Assembly (NCBI GenBank): GCA_011049795.1
Contig: DRHD01000157.1
Coordinates: 1-6,751, forward strand
DNA length: 6,751 nucleotides
From: Porticoccus sp.
GTDB lineage: Bacteria; Pseudomonadota; Gammaproteobacteria; Pseudomonadales; Porticoccaceae
Direction of reading: 5' to 3'
Position numbers and translations under genes: made by a program. The notes beneath the pieces were generated by a model, which saw only the letters and a program-made list of their open reading frames with translations, was not told the origin of the DNA and searched no databases. This document shows positions 1 to 6,370 of the stretch, piece after piece. Every line of letters starts with the position of its first letter. The stretch's first letter is position 1.

Positions 1-966
1 ACCAAGCAATACCCACACCGTACTTGCTCCACCCATAACGAAGTAATTGTCCGCAAAAGATATCAATGCCGTAACAATATCACCCAGTTCACCTGCCAGA
101 CTGTTTCCTCCGGCTACCGGCGAAGCTGAGTCGTTTGCGAAGTATAGGAAGTCCCATGGATTATCTTGTCTGGGTCCCTTCCATTGGTGCGGGTTGTCAG
201 TATCCCCGGAAAGGAATACCCGACCTCTATACAGAGCCGCTATTGAAGCCTGTGAGGGTATTACTCCGAAGTCGGCATTACCGCCAAGATCAATGTCAGG
301 ATAGATTGTCCATTCATAGAACAACGGCGTTCCAATCGTGGATACCGCCGATGGGGTGAAGTCATCAACTGTACCTGTCGATGTAACCAGATTCGTCGCG
401 TTGAACGTCCCGGAAGTTACCTTGCCGTAAATTGCTGTCGAAGCCGGATTAACGAAGTCAACTACCATCACGGCGTTGGTAACAGCCTGAGTAAGAATAT
501 CACCTCTGGTTGCCGTAGCCGACGGTGCTGACAATGTGAGTTTAACATTCACGAAGTCAATAACATCAAGGTTCGTACCATTAACGCTGAATATCTTCTG
601 AAAAGCCTCTACAAAAACAACCGGTTCATCGGTGTCTATCACCGCCCCTGCCAGCACAACCATTTGATTTGAGTCATTCTCCCAGTAAATAGCGTTATTC
701 GAGGCCGCGACAAGCCTGCGTTTGTATTTATTCTTATTCGTCTCATTGGAAATAGTTACCTGAGCCATAGCCACAACCGGATTACCACTGCCGAGTTGCT
801 GTGCAAACGCCTTGATAAGAGCAGGTCTCTGGCTGATAACAACCCTGTCATTAAGCACGGATCGCGGGCGGACGTTGTTCATATCAGGTGAGGTGAACGA
901 AGGCTGCGTGGACGGCGCCCAGTTCTTATTGATCCCTCGTAACGGTGCTTGTAATGTAGTTGACAT
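1..966 (-). CDS. Tail nozzle-like / propeller-containing phage protein, N-terminal part (3' end outside window)
   Basis: The frame is open without a stop from the ATG at 966-964 to position 1, giving 322 residues; the C-terminus is missing. The beginning (PLRGINKN at 8-15, then MNNVRPRSV at 29-37 and QRPAL at 46-50) follows the P-L-x-G-[IL]-N...N-V-R-x-R...R-P layout of phage tail proteins whose body is a beta-propeller, as in podovirus nozzles. Strand phrases such as RRLVAASNNAIYWEN at 83-97 fit propeller blades. Residues 247-273 contain RGRVFLSGDTDNPHQWKG and PRQDNPWDF, which match the R-[VL]-[WYF]-[LF]-[AS]-G...P-x-x-[VW]-x-x-[SP]-R-x-x-[DN]-P-x-[DN]-F motif seen in nozzle-type proteins. 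It is followed by GDIVTALISFADNYFVMGG and VWVL. The start directly follows the zinc-ribbon stop, with only a weak GCGGGA upstream. A middle section (VIDFVNV and VVDFVNP) looks like an inserted or repeated strand pair. Assignment to a nozzle is by recalled pattern, so moderate. Confidence 0.6.
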   Translation of the reverse strand, partial: MSTTLQAPLRGINKNWAPSTQPSFTSPDMNNVRPRSVLNDRVVISQRPALIKAFAQQLGSGNPVVAMAQVTISNETNKNKYKRRLVAASNNAIYWENDSNQMVVLAGAVIDTDEPVVFVEAFQKIFSVNGTNLDVIDFVNVKLTLSAPSATATRGDILTQAVTNAVMVVDFVNPASTAIYGKVTSGTFNATNLVTSTGTVDDFTPSAVSTIGTPLFYEWTIYPDIDLGGNADFGVIPSQASIAALYRGRVFLSGDTDNPHQWKGPRQDNPWDFLYFANDSASPVAGGNSLAGELGDIVTALISFADNYFVMGGASTVWVLLG

Positions 967-1149
967 TTATTCCCGCTTTGGTTTCTTGATCAATTCAATT
1001 ACCTTGGTTTTCTTTGAGCCGCAAGCCGTACACATAACGCCCTTGCCGAAGAAACCTTTTAGCTTGTCGATAGCAGTTTCTTCTACCCACGGCACATAGA
1101 ACTCATGCCCGCACTCACAGCGTATCCGCCATTTTTTCCTTATAGCCAT
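967..1149 (-). CDS. Small zinc-ribbon protein
   Basis: This 60-residue basic protein carries two cysteine pairs: C11-x-C13 (RCECGHEF) and C40-x-x-C43 (MCTACGSKK), separated by 26 residues. That spacing fits a single zinc ribbon with two knuckles. Lysines and arginines flank both knuckles (AIRKKWRIR at 2-10, KPKRE at the end), so binding of nucleic acid is plausible but not shown. An AAGGA seven bases upstream supports the start, and the ATG overlaps the upstream stop by one base. The stop is immediately followed by the ATG of the nozzle-like gene with no gap, so the two are probably coupled. It is similar in size to the Mu phage Com translational activator, but sequence and cysteine spacing differ, so that name is not used. 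A structural zinc protein of the tail is the alternative. Confidence 0.75.
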   Translation of the reverse strand: MAIRKKWRIRCECGHEFYVPWVEETAIDKLKGFFGKGVMCTACGSKKTKVIELIKKPKRE

Positions 1150-1748
1150 TATCCAGTCCTTAATCCGCCGCCGGTTTGGTTTTGTTTCCTGCCCATCGTA
1201 TTTGGGTCATTGAAGTCGGAGTTGGTTGCCTTCCACACCGAGGCTGAAATCTGAGCCGCACTCGGTCCACCTGCACTATCGTAAGCGTTAGCCCATATAC
1301 GAACCCTGTCCCCTGCCTGAATAGCAAACTCCGTATCGAAGTCCATTGTAACCTGCTTGGATGCGCCAACGTAACCGAGAATACGCCTAGCGACCGTCAC
1401 CTGCCCCGATATGTCCTGTATGGAGATTATCATGTTATTGTAGAAGTCGTTGGCAGCAGAGCCGTCTGTGAGCGTTATAACGGTATCTGCGGTTACGATT
1501 GTGGCTACCGTAGTCGATACGGCTACATTCTGCTCGTAAACCTCTCCACCGATGTAAACTCCGTTGTGAAATGCCAGTATCTCATCACCGGGTGTTATAG
1601 CGGCGAAGTCGCCTACGTAATGCCCTGAATCAGCAGGGGTCTCCGGCAGGGATATATCGGCAATGCGTTCGACACCGGCAGCAGTAAAGACGTCCGTTGT
1701 TATCGGCGATTGACTTGGTACGTAACTAACTGTAATTTCACCTGCCAT
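1149..1748 (-). CDS. Phage-type beta-domain structural protein
   Basis: This 199-residue protein has no signal peptide or membrane segment. Residues about 18-72 read DVFTAAGVERIADISLP and then HYVGDFAAITPGDEILAFHNGVYIGGEVY. This is a strand-turn pattern resembling the D-V-[YF]-T-x-x-G-x-x-[RV]-[VI]-A-D opening of several phage tail accessory proteins. Residues about 96-152 match a small domain I associate with phage clusters: G-S-x-x-N-D-x-Y-N-N, then [MW]-I-x-I, then R-R-I-x-x-Y-x-G-x-x-K-x-V-T, then a final [VY]-x-I-W strand. Residues 164-182 (AAQISASVWKATNSDFNDP plus NTMG) resemble the I-A-x-x-V-W-D/K...T-[MF]-G tail seen in the same group. The C-terminus is Gly- and Gln-rich. Translation probably couples to the upstream gene, two bases away, because only a weak AAGAAG precedes the ATG. 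The stop overlaps the next start (TAATG). A virion or tail accessory role is likely; the precise function is unknown. Confidence 0.7.
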   Translation of the reverse strand: MAGEITVSYVPSQSPITTDVFTAAGVERIADISLPETPADSGHYVGDFAAITPGDEILAFHNGVYIGGEVYEQNVAVSTTVATIVTADTVITLTDGSAANDFYNNMIISIQDISGQVTVARRILGYVGASKQVTMDFDTEFAIQAGDRVRIWANAYDSAGGPSAAQISASVWKATNSDFNDPNTMGRKQNQTGGGLRTG

Positions 1749-1750
1749 AG

Positions 1751-1921
1751 TTATTTCTTCTTTTTCTTCTTCTCGGCTACTGGTTTCAGTATCGGAACTG
1801 GCTTCAATGCGTTCAAGTGGTTCACAAGCCCATTAACTTCCGCAACCGTGTTGTTCTTCGGTATTGCATTGAAGATATACGCCACTACTGTGTCTCTGTC
1901 CTTTTCGCTAATCTGTAACAT
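1751..1921 (-). CDS. Small basic-tailed hypothetical protein (56 residues, six C-terminal lysines)
   Basis: This short gene encodes 56 residues starting MLQISEKDRDTVVAYIFNAI and ending VAEKKKKKK before TAA at 1753-1751. I do not recognise a family. The first 40 residues look helical and amphipathic (ISEKDRDTVVAYIFNAIP, then VAEVNGLVNHLNAL). A proline-rich linker follows (KPVPILKPV), then the lysine run, which could contact nucleic acid or membrane lipid or simply be a flexible tail. It is supported as a real gene by a strong AGGAG nine bases before the ATG, by filling the gap between two certain genes almost exactly, and by ending only two bases before the next start. A scaffold-like or tail-assembly accessory role is possible but not shown. 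Confidence 0.7.
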   Translation of the reverse strand: MLQISEKDRDTVVAYIFNAIPKNNTVAEVNGLVNHLNALKPVPILKPVAEKKKKKK

Positions 1922-1930
1922 TTGGGTTTT

Positions 1931-1935
1931 CTCCT
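1931..1935 (-). promoter_or_regulatory. Shine-Dalgarno AGGAG of the 56-residue gene, overlapping the fibre gene's stop
   Basis: The minus strand reads ATAGGAGAAAACCCAAATG. AGGAG is nine bases before the ATG at 1921 and shares bases with the TAG stop (1936-1934) of the tail-fibre-like gene. This repeats the arrangement at 6371-6376 and is the main evidence that the very short gene is translated. Confidence 0.8.
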
Positions 1936-3130
1936 ATTTCGTTAGTTCTGTTCTACTCCCTACAGTATCTTGTTCAACGTGTATACCGACCTGTACCACG
2001 AACGGGTCAGATGCCGGTTCTGTTCCAGTTGATGCTATTCTTCTTACTCTACCTACAACACTTGCTCCTTGATTGAAGTTCCCTGAATTTTCAATACCAA
2101 TATTGAGAACAAAAGAGGTCTTGTCAGCAGTGCTGGCAGGTATTATCATCTCTCCATTCATAATAGTCGTACCTGTATAAACACCACCAAGTCCGTTTAT
2201 TGTGCTGGGGTTTATGAGTTCGTACTCTATTTCAAATTTAATTGTTTTATCAACACCTTCTAATCCATTAGTTGCTCCGTGTAGATGAAACTCTATATCA
2301 GACCCTTCTTTGTAAGAATGTTTTATTTCTGTTGAAAACTCTTGAAAATCATTGAGTCCATAAGTATAATTATTCAAATTACCTATAAAGCCAGCCCACG
2401 TAGGGGCGTTTGCAGCAGGCACTCTTGCAGAACTCAAACTAATGACAATATCTTCAAATACAGTTGCGGTACCGTTAAATTCTAATGTTCCATCATCTTC
2501 AAATTTTGAGAAATTCGTTATGATGTTGCCTATTCTCAAAGCTGTTTGGACGTCTATAATTCCATTTGTGCCATCGCTTGAAATTTGCATATCAGTATTG
2601 GTTGTGCCAAATGTATGCAACAGGTTGTCGGCTTGAGCAATACTGCCATTTACTAAGAGATTGCCGCCGAGAGTTGTGAGGCCAGAACCAAGGAAATTAA
2701 AAGCAGGGTTTTTTGCAGCACTTCCGAAATTCAGTGATGGTGTAGGGGTAGTATTGATAGATATTATAGGTTGACCATCGGCGACAAAACGAAAAGCAAC
2801 AGTTTCGCTATTTCTTATATTTATTGTTTTAGCAGCGTCACCCCAATTAGCAATAGAAGCCCCCAGCCACGTTATATCCCCGGTGGAACTGAAAGTGCCA
2901 ATACCCGCAATGTTCTTACTGCCATCAACAACAAGAGCCTTATTCGCCTCCGCTGTGCCAGCAGCTGCTGTCAGGCGTGTAAGGTCAACGTCAGCGTCCG
3001 GCATGGTAATTGTCTTGGAAGTGCCTGTGCCGATAGCAGAGGCGTCAAAATCAATAATCTTGGTCGGGTCGGTACTATCAAGGATACCGAACACCGAAGA
3101 AATGAATTGTTGCTGACTGGCAATTATCAT
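1934..3130 (-). CDS. Tail-fibre-like / receptor-binding candidate protein
   Basis: This 398-residue protein has the layout of a phage tail fibre or minor tail protein. Residues about 10-55 contain the repeat-like start found in many fibres (ILDSTDPTKIIDFDASAI, then TSKTITMPDADVDL). There, phrases of the type D-x-T-K-x-[IV]-x-F-D and T-x-T-[IL]-x-[MV]-P-D precede a shaft. Residues about 60-225 are low-complexity, rich in Gly, Ala, Thr and Asn, with IGTFSSTGDI and NGTNGIIDV-like turns typical of trimeric beta-structured shafts. Residues about 226-398 form a distinct C-terminal domain with HSYKEGSDIEFHLH at 271-284 and the strands KFEIEYEL and VGRVRRIAS. I recall this K-E-G-[ST]-D-I-x-x-H-x-H type of domain from phage structural proteins. 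It includes an HxH pair (H282, H284). There is no signal peptide. The start overlaps the upstream gene as ATGA, with GGGG about nine bases before it. Base composition changes along the gene. Receptor binding is inferred. Confidence 0.65.
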   Translation of the reverse strand: MIIASQQQFISSVFGILDSTDPTKIIDFDASAIGTGTSKTITMPDADVDLTRLTAAAGTAEANKALVVDGSKNIAGIGTFSSTGDITWLGASIANWGDAAKTINIRNSETVAFRFVADGQPIISINTTPTPSLNFGSAAKNPAFNFLGSGLTTLGGNLLVNGSIAQADNLLHTFGTTNTDMQISSDGTNGIIDVQTALRIGNIITNFSKFEDDGTLEFNGTATVFEDIVISLSSARVPAANAPTWAGFIGNLNNYTYGLNDFQEFSTEIKHSYKEGSDIEFHLHGATNGLEGVDKTIKFEIEYELINPSTINGLGGVYTGTTIMNGEMIIPASTADKTSFVLNIGIENSGNFNQGASVVGRVRRIASTGTEPASDPFVVQVGIHVEQDTVGSRTELTK

Positions 3131-3402
3131 GCGCCGATCCCCGTTATTGTCTTAATGTAAAGAATCGAACCTTCATCACCTGTGAAATACAGTATCTCCG
3201 ATTGATCTCCCCTTGCGATAACACTTTCACCTCCACCCTGGCTCACCGGCCAGAAGTTAGAACCCTTGCCTGCCTCTGGATGCTGCCAGACATTGCCATC
3301 GGCCTTGAAAGCGACTGCCCTTGTGTCGATGGGTATCGTGAAGGATTGTGTCAACCCGTCACCCAATGCCGTGAACGTAAGTATTTTGAATGCTCTTGCC
3401 AT
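3127..3402 (-). CDS. Small beta-rich phage structural protein (hypothetical)
   Basis: This 91-residue protein has no signal peptide or membrane segment. The pattern is of short strands separated by Gly/Asp turns: FKILTF at 5-10, SFTIPI at 20-25, AVAFKAD at 29-35, SEILYFTGDEG at 68-78 and ILYIKTITG at 80-88. The final strand pair, ending in an [IL]-Y-[IL]-[KR] strand, is seen in small phage beta-sandwich proteins that sit near head or tail genes, so a virion accessory or decoration role is inferred. No Shine-Dalgarno sequence is visible before the ATG. The start overlaps the upstream stop (TAATG), so translation probably depends on reinitiation after the 202-residue protein. The stop overlaps the next gene's start as ATGA. 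Such tight coupling suggests similar amounts of the three proteins. Confidence 0.65.
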   Translation of the reverse strand: MARAFKILTFTALGDGLTQSFTIPIDTRAVAFKADGNVWQHPEAGKGSNFWPVSQGGGESVIARGDQSEILYFTGDEGSILYIKTITGIGA

Positions 3403-4010
3403 TATTCGTAGTTCGTAACATCACAACCGATTGTAGCGGCTGTTGAGGTCTCCATCTTCATCTCCCACAGTTCATGTTCCAGCGAGTCGCCTTCGAGTAT
3501 TGATATTCCACCACCTGAGACAACTCCCGTACCAAGATTGTTTTGCAGGGCAGTCGTAACAGAGAAAGTCCTGTCCCATCCTTGAGCGGTTATCACAATG
3601 GTATCTGCATAAAAATAAGTCCCATCTGTTGTAGAACCAAGAACCCCCGTCCCATAGGCCGCTGTCCGAGGTACACTTCCATATTTGAGAGTGTTGAGCG
3701 ACCAAGTGAAAGTTTCGTTCTCCGCATCAGTACCTTTGAACCTGAATTGCACACCACCAACGGTACTGCTACGCCCGGCATTAGGTTGTATATTCGTAAA
3801 GTTATTGCGTACAGTTGCCCAAGCAACTGCGTCCGCTGCGTAGCCGGTATCGTCAGTTGCACTTACAGCCCGCAATACCGTCCAGTTGGGATTAGAACCA
3901 CCTGACAATGCTTTGGCATACGGGAGATTAAATATCATCGTGCCTATGAAAATACTCACCACCAGTCCAAGCAAACAACCTATCATTATTCTTCCAATTC
4001 TCGACTTCAT
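3402..4010 (-). CDS. Exported or membrane-anchored beta-rich protein, unknown function
   Basis: I do not recognise a named family in this 202-residue protein. The N-terminus is basic (K2, R4, R7) and then hydrophobic from about residue 8 to 29. It is followed by YAKA at 31-34, a good signal-peptidase I site (A-K-A then L). The mature part of about 168 residues alternates short strands and turns (VQFRFKGTDAENETFTWSL at 87-105, then YADTIVITAQGWDRTFSV at 134-151). This resembles small single-domain beta-sandwich proteins that are frequent in phage structural clusters. There is one cysteine in the mature part (C196). The start is supported by AAAGGAG seven bases upstream. It lies 20 bases after the stop of the large secreted protein, so the two exported proteins are probably made together and may act at the same place. 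It overlaps the next gene by one base (TAATG). An uncleaved membrane anchor is the alternative to a cleaved signal. Confidence 0.7.
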   Translation of the reverse strand: MKSRIGRIMIGCLLGLVVSIFIGTMIFNLPYAKALSGGSNPNWTVLRAVSATDDTGYAADAVAWATVRNNFTNIQPNAGRSSTVGGVQFRFKGTDAENETFTWSLNTLKYGSVPRTAAYGTGVLGSTTDGTYFYADTIVITAQGWDRTFSVTTALQNNLGTGVVSGGGISILEGDSLEHELWEMKMETSTAATIGCDVTNYE

Positions 4011-4017
4011 TCTCTTG

Positions 4018-4024
4018 CTCCTTT
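4018..4024 (-). promoter_or_regulatory. Shine-Dalgarno AAAGGAG of the 202-residue gene
   Basis: The strongest ribosome-binding site in the window stands seven bases before the ATG at 4010. It lies within the 20-base gap after the large secreted gene. It supports the first ATG, and with it the full signal peptide, over downstream methionines such as M9. Confidence 0.85.
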
Positions 4025-4030
4025 CAAATA

Positions 4031-6364
4031 TTAGTCTGATAAAACTTCATTAAATAGATACCTCGACCTTCGGCCAAGGTTTATTTCATTTTCATAACGT
4101 GGTCTTAAAAAGTTTATTTGCATATCTTCGACCGTTGCTACTGGCTCATTAACATATGCAGGTTTGGCAAATGCCCAGAAAGTTCTGATTGCAATATCCT
4201 GAAACTGGTAATATGGTGCAAAGTTTCCAAATGACCCTTCGTCCCATCTATTATCAGTAAGTCCCCCTGCCGCCGTTGTATAAGTAGCTACAGCAGAATC
4301 AAAGCCGTTATGCCTTAATATCTGCATGGTACTATCACCCGCTGACGACGGCATAGCCTTGTAGTTGACCGTCACAGGGTCATCCACCATAGATTGAGTG
4401 CTTGCTAATTCCGTAGGTGACGATACCGCATTAGAAGTGCCGGTATAAGAATGTAGTTCCAATATTGAGTTGTTGCCCGTAGTCAACATTCGTACCTGCG
4501 GAGTGCTGCCACTAAACGAAGATCTTTGAAGCCAACCAGTTGATAGATTAAATTGTAAACTATCTTGAAATCTAAACCGGCATTGGAAATCGGCAGTAAA
4601 ATCACCTCCGAAATAAGCGACCGATTCCGGTTCACCGGTATCATTGATCACATTCAAACCATCATTGATAATAGTAAACACACCTGTTTTACTGTTATTA
4701 TCCTTCATTACTACAGGCCATTCTAATCTTTCATCTGTCACTCCCTGAGCGTAACTGTCTGAAAAGTTAATACCTAACATCCAGAAAACACCATTGATAT
4801 TCCCGATCTCTTGCGGGGTAACTGGAGACCAATCCGTATCCTTCGCAGCAAAAGTACCACCAACAGTTCCATTATTTCCTGAAGTTGCATCACCAGTTTG
4901 TTTAAAACCCATGAACAATACAAAACCTTGTCCACCCTCATCCCAGACCGGCCAAGGTCTATACGGGTCAACGAAGATCGGCTTATACCCATTGGCATTG
5001 GTTGTGAATAGTAGCTCCTGTGCAACCGTCCAAGGTAATTCAATCTCCCAGGACGCACCGTCATTTACAGAAGTCCAACACATTACACCACCACGTCTTA
5101 TAATAGCAGAAGTATCTATCACGCCGGTCGTAGCGTACATGAACCACTTATTGTCAGCCTCCATCACACCGGTATGCCAGCCTTGCTTCTCAAGTCCCGT
5201 GGCTTGGCCTAACGCGGCGGTATTCGTTCTTGTCCATTCAAGACCATCGTCCGAGGTTAATGTAACCACCGATTGAGGTTTTGACCCGTCTAAAAATAAT
5301 TGAGCAACGCAAACGTATTTGTTAATTTTATCCGACCAGAATATCGAAGGGCTTAAATACTCAATCCCTCCAAAAGCATCAAAGTCAAAAGGATTGCCGT
5401 CAATCGTCGGAGCACCTGTAACGAAAGTTAAATGACTTGTCCCGCCTGCATCTTCCCACGCATTGTCCGCAGGCGAAGTAATATCAGCGTAATACAAAGT
5501 AAACTTCTCAGTGTGCGTGGATCTGCAATATACTCTAAGCGTATCGGTATCAGCCATGTATATCATTGTAGGGTCAGACCAAGCAACCGCTGATGAGACC
5601 TGCGGTGAGAACACATAATTACTATTTGTCCCGGACGGATGCAAGGTGTGATTAACTCTGTTTAAAGCTAATGTAAAATCATCACCGGAATTTACATCCG
5701 GCCATTCCTCATAACCTGTCGGCCAACCCCAATTATCGGTCGTAGGGTCAGCGTTCGTATTGTACCAAAGAGCCGGTACTTCTGTTTGGTTTTGCGTCCA
5801 CGCAGGTGACAGGCCATCTACAAAAGCAGTCGGTGCAAATGGTGTGTTCACCATGACCCAAAACACATTTTGCGAATCTCCGGTAGCTGCTTTTGAAATC
5901 CATTCGCCTGCCGGAGCCTTCACAACGCAAGGGTGAAGCATTGGCAGGTCAACAGCGTTTTCATCTTGTGGTCTTGTTAAAAAAGTCGATTCGGCAGCAG
6001 GTCGTTCTATCTTCGCTGCATAAGTTGTCGGTGCAAATGCGGTCGTAGCGTTATTTGAATAGTTCATGTAAATGTCTTTACCTGCCGCAGTCAATTCCGG
6101 CATCCTAACCCATATCACAGCCTTTTCATTCGATACATCCAGAAATTCAATCCAGTGATTTATAGGTTCACCACCTGATAGAAACCGAAGCGAAGTAAAA
6201 CCAGAGTCTATGTCCGACCAGTTTATCTGCGTGGTGATAACTAACTCAACAGGAAATTGATACAGTGTTTCGCCGGTCGGATTGGTTATAGATATTCTTT
6301 TAGTGATCCCGAAACACATCCCACACATCGAACACAACATCAAAAAGATAACCAACTTTTTCAT
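4031..6364 (-). CDS. Secreted DUF2341 / Asp-box beta-propeller / jelly-roll protein in a phage structural cluster
   Basis: This 777-residue protein opens with a signal peptide: KK at 2-3, a hydrophobic core at about 4-18, and probable cleavage after CFG at 17-19. No lipobox is seen. Residues about 21-107 resemble DUF2341: SLRFLSGGEPINHWIEF near 58-74, then a WVRMPEL strand and a YMNYSNNAT segment near 99-106, matching that family's R-F, W-I-E, W-V-x-[VM]-P and Y-x-N positions. Residues about 140-570 look like a sialidase- or GH43-type propeller, with HP-x-V at 144-147, SDPTMIY at 263-269, LSPSIFWSD at 337-345, an Asp box at T370-W377 (TSDDGLEW) and a second at S432-W439 (SVNDGASW). Residues about 575-740 are strand-rich and fit a concanavalin-like jelly roll. 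The short tail ends in basic residues (GRRSRYL). A likely role is glycan binding or trimming at a cell or virion surface. Catalysis is not shown. The start is fixed by a good AGGAG six bases upstream. A signal peptide is unusual in a virion gene cluster. Confidence 0.75.
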   Translation of the reverse strand: MKKLVIFLMLCSMCGMCFGITKRISITNPTGETLYQFPVELVITTQINWSDIDSGFTSLRFLSGGEPINHWIEFLDVSNEKAVIWVRMPELTAAGKDIYMNYSNNATTAFAPTTYAAKIERPAAESTFLTRPQDENAVDLPMLHPCVVKAPAGEWISKAATGDSQNVFWVMVNTPFAPTAFVDGLSPAWTQNQTEVPALWYNTNADPTTDNWGWPTGYEEWPDVNSGDDFTLALNRVNHTLHPSGTNSNYVFSPQVSSAVAWSDPTMIYMADTDTLRVYCRSTHTEKFTLYYADITSPADNAWEDAGGTSHLTFVTGAPTIDGNPFDFDAFGGIEYLSPSIFWSDKINKYVCVAQLFLDGSKPQSVVTLTSDDGLEWTRTNTAALGQATGLEKQGWHTGVMEADNKWFMYATTGVIDTSAIIRRGGVMCWTSVNDGASWEIELPWTVAQELLFTTNANGYKPIFVDPYRPWPVWDEGGQGFVLFMGFKQTGDATSGNNGTVGGTFAAKDTDWSPVTPQEIGNINGVFWMLGINFSDSYAQGVTDERLEWPVVMKDNNSKTGVFTIINDGLNVINDTGEPESVAYFGGDFTADFQCRFRFQDSLQFNLSTGWLQRSSFSGSTPQVRMLTTGNNSILELHSYTGTSNAVSSPTELASTQSMVDDPVTVNYKAMPSSAGDSTMQILRHNGFDSAVATYTTAAGGLTDNRWDEGSFGNFAPYYQFQDIAIRTFWAFAKPAYVNEPVATVEDMQINFLRPRYENEINLGRRSRYLFNEVLSD

Positions 6365-6370
6365 ATCAAT

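Noticed and set aside
47..359. Plus-strand open frames of 74-85 residues
   Set aside because: The opposite minus-strand frame is open for 322 codons with phage tail motifs, so these are shadows.
967..1149. Naming the zinc-ribbon protein as Mu Com
   Set aside because: Only size and the presence of cysteine pairs agree; the spacing and the rest of the sequence do not clearly match.
1751..1774. Pyrimidine-rich run on the plus strand as a possible terminator tract
   Set aside because: There is no hairpin beside it, and on the coding strand it is the lysine codon run.
1710..2072. Plus-strand open frame of 120 residues with a run of phenylalanines
   Set aside because: The phenylalanine run is the antisense of the lysine codons of the 56-residue gene, and the frame crosses three minus-strand genes.
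2771..3160. Plus-strand open frames opposite the start of the fibre-like gene
   Set aside because: Antisense shadows; the minus-strand protein has recognisable fibre features and coupled start and stop codons.
4794..5276. Plus-strand open frame of 160 residues inside the large secreted gene
   Set aside because: It lies wholly opposite a well-supported gene with signal peptide and domain motifs, has no ribosome-binding site and reads as Ser/Pro/Val-rich antisense text.
6296..6364. Lipoprotein signal in the 777-residue protein because of several early cysteines
   Set aside because: None of the cysteines at 11, 14 and 17 is preceded by the small residues of a lipobox; a signal-peptidase I site is more likely.
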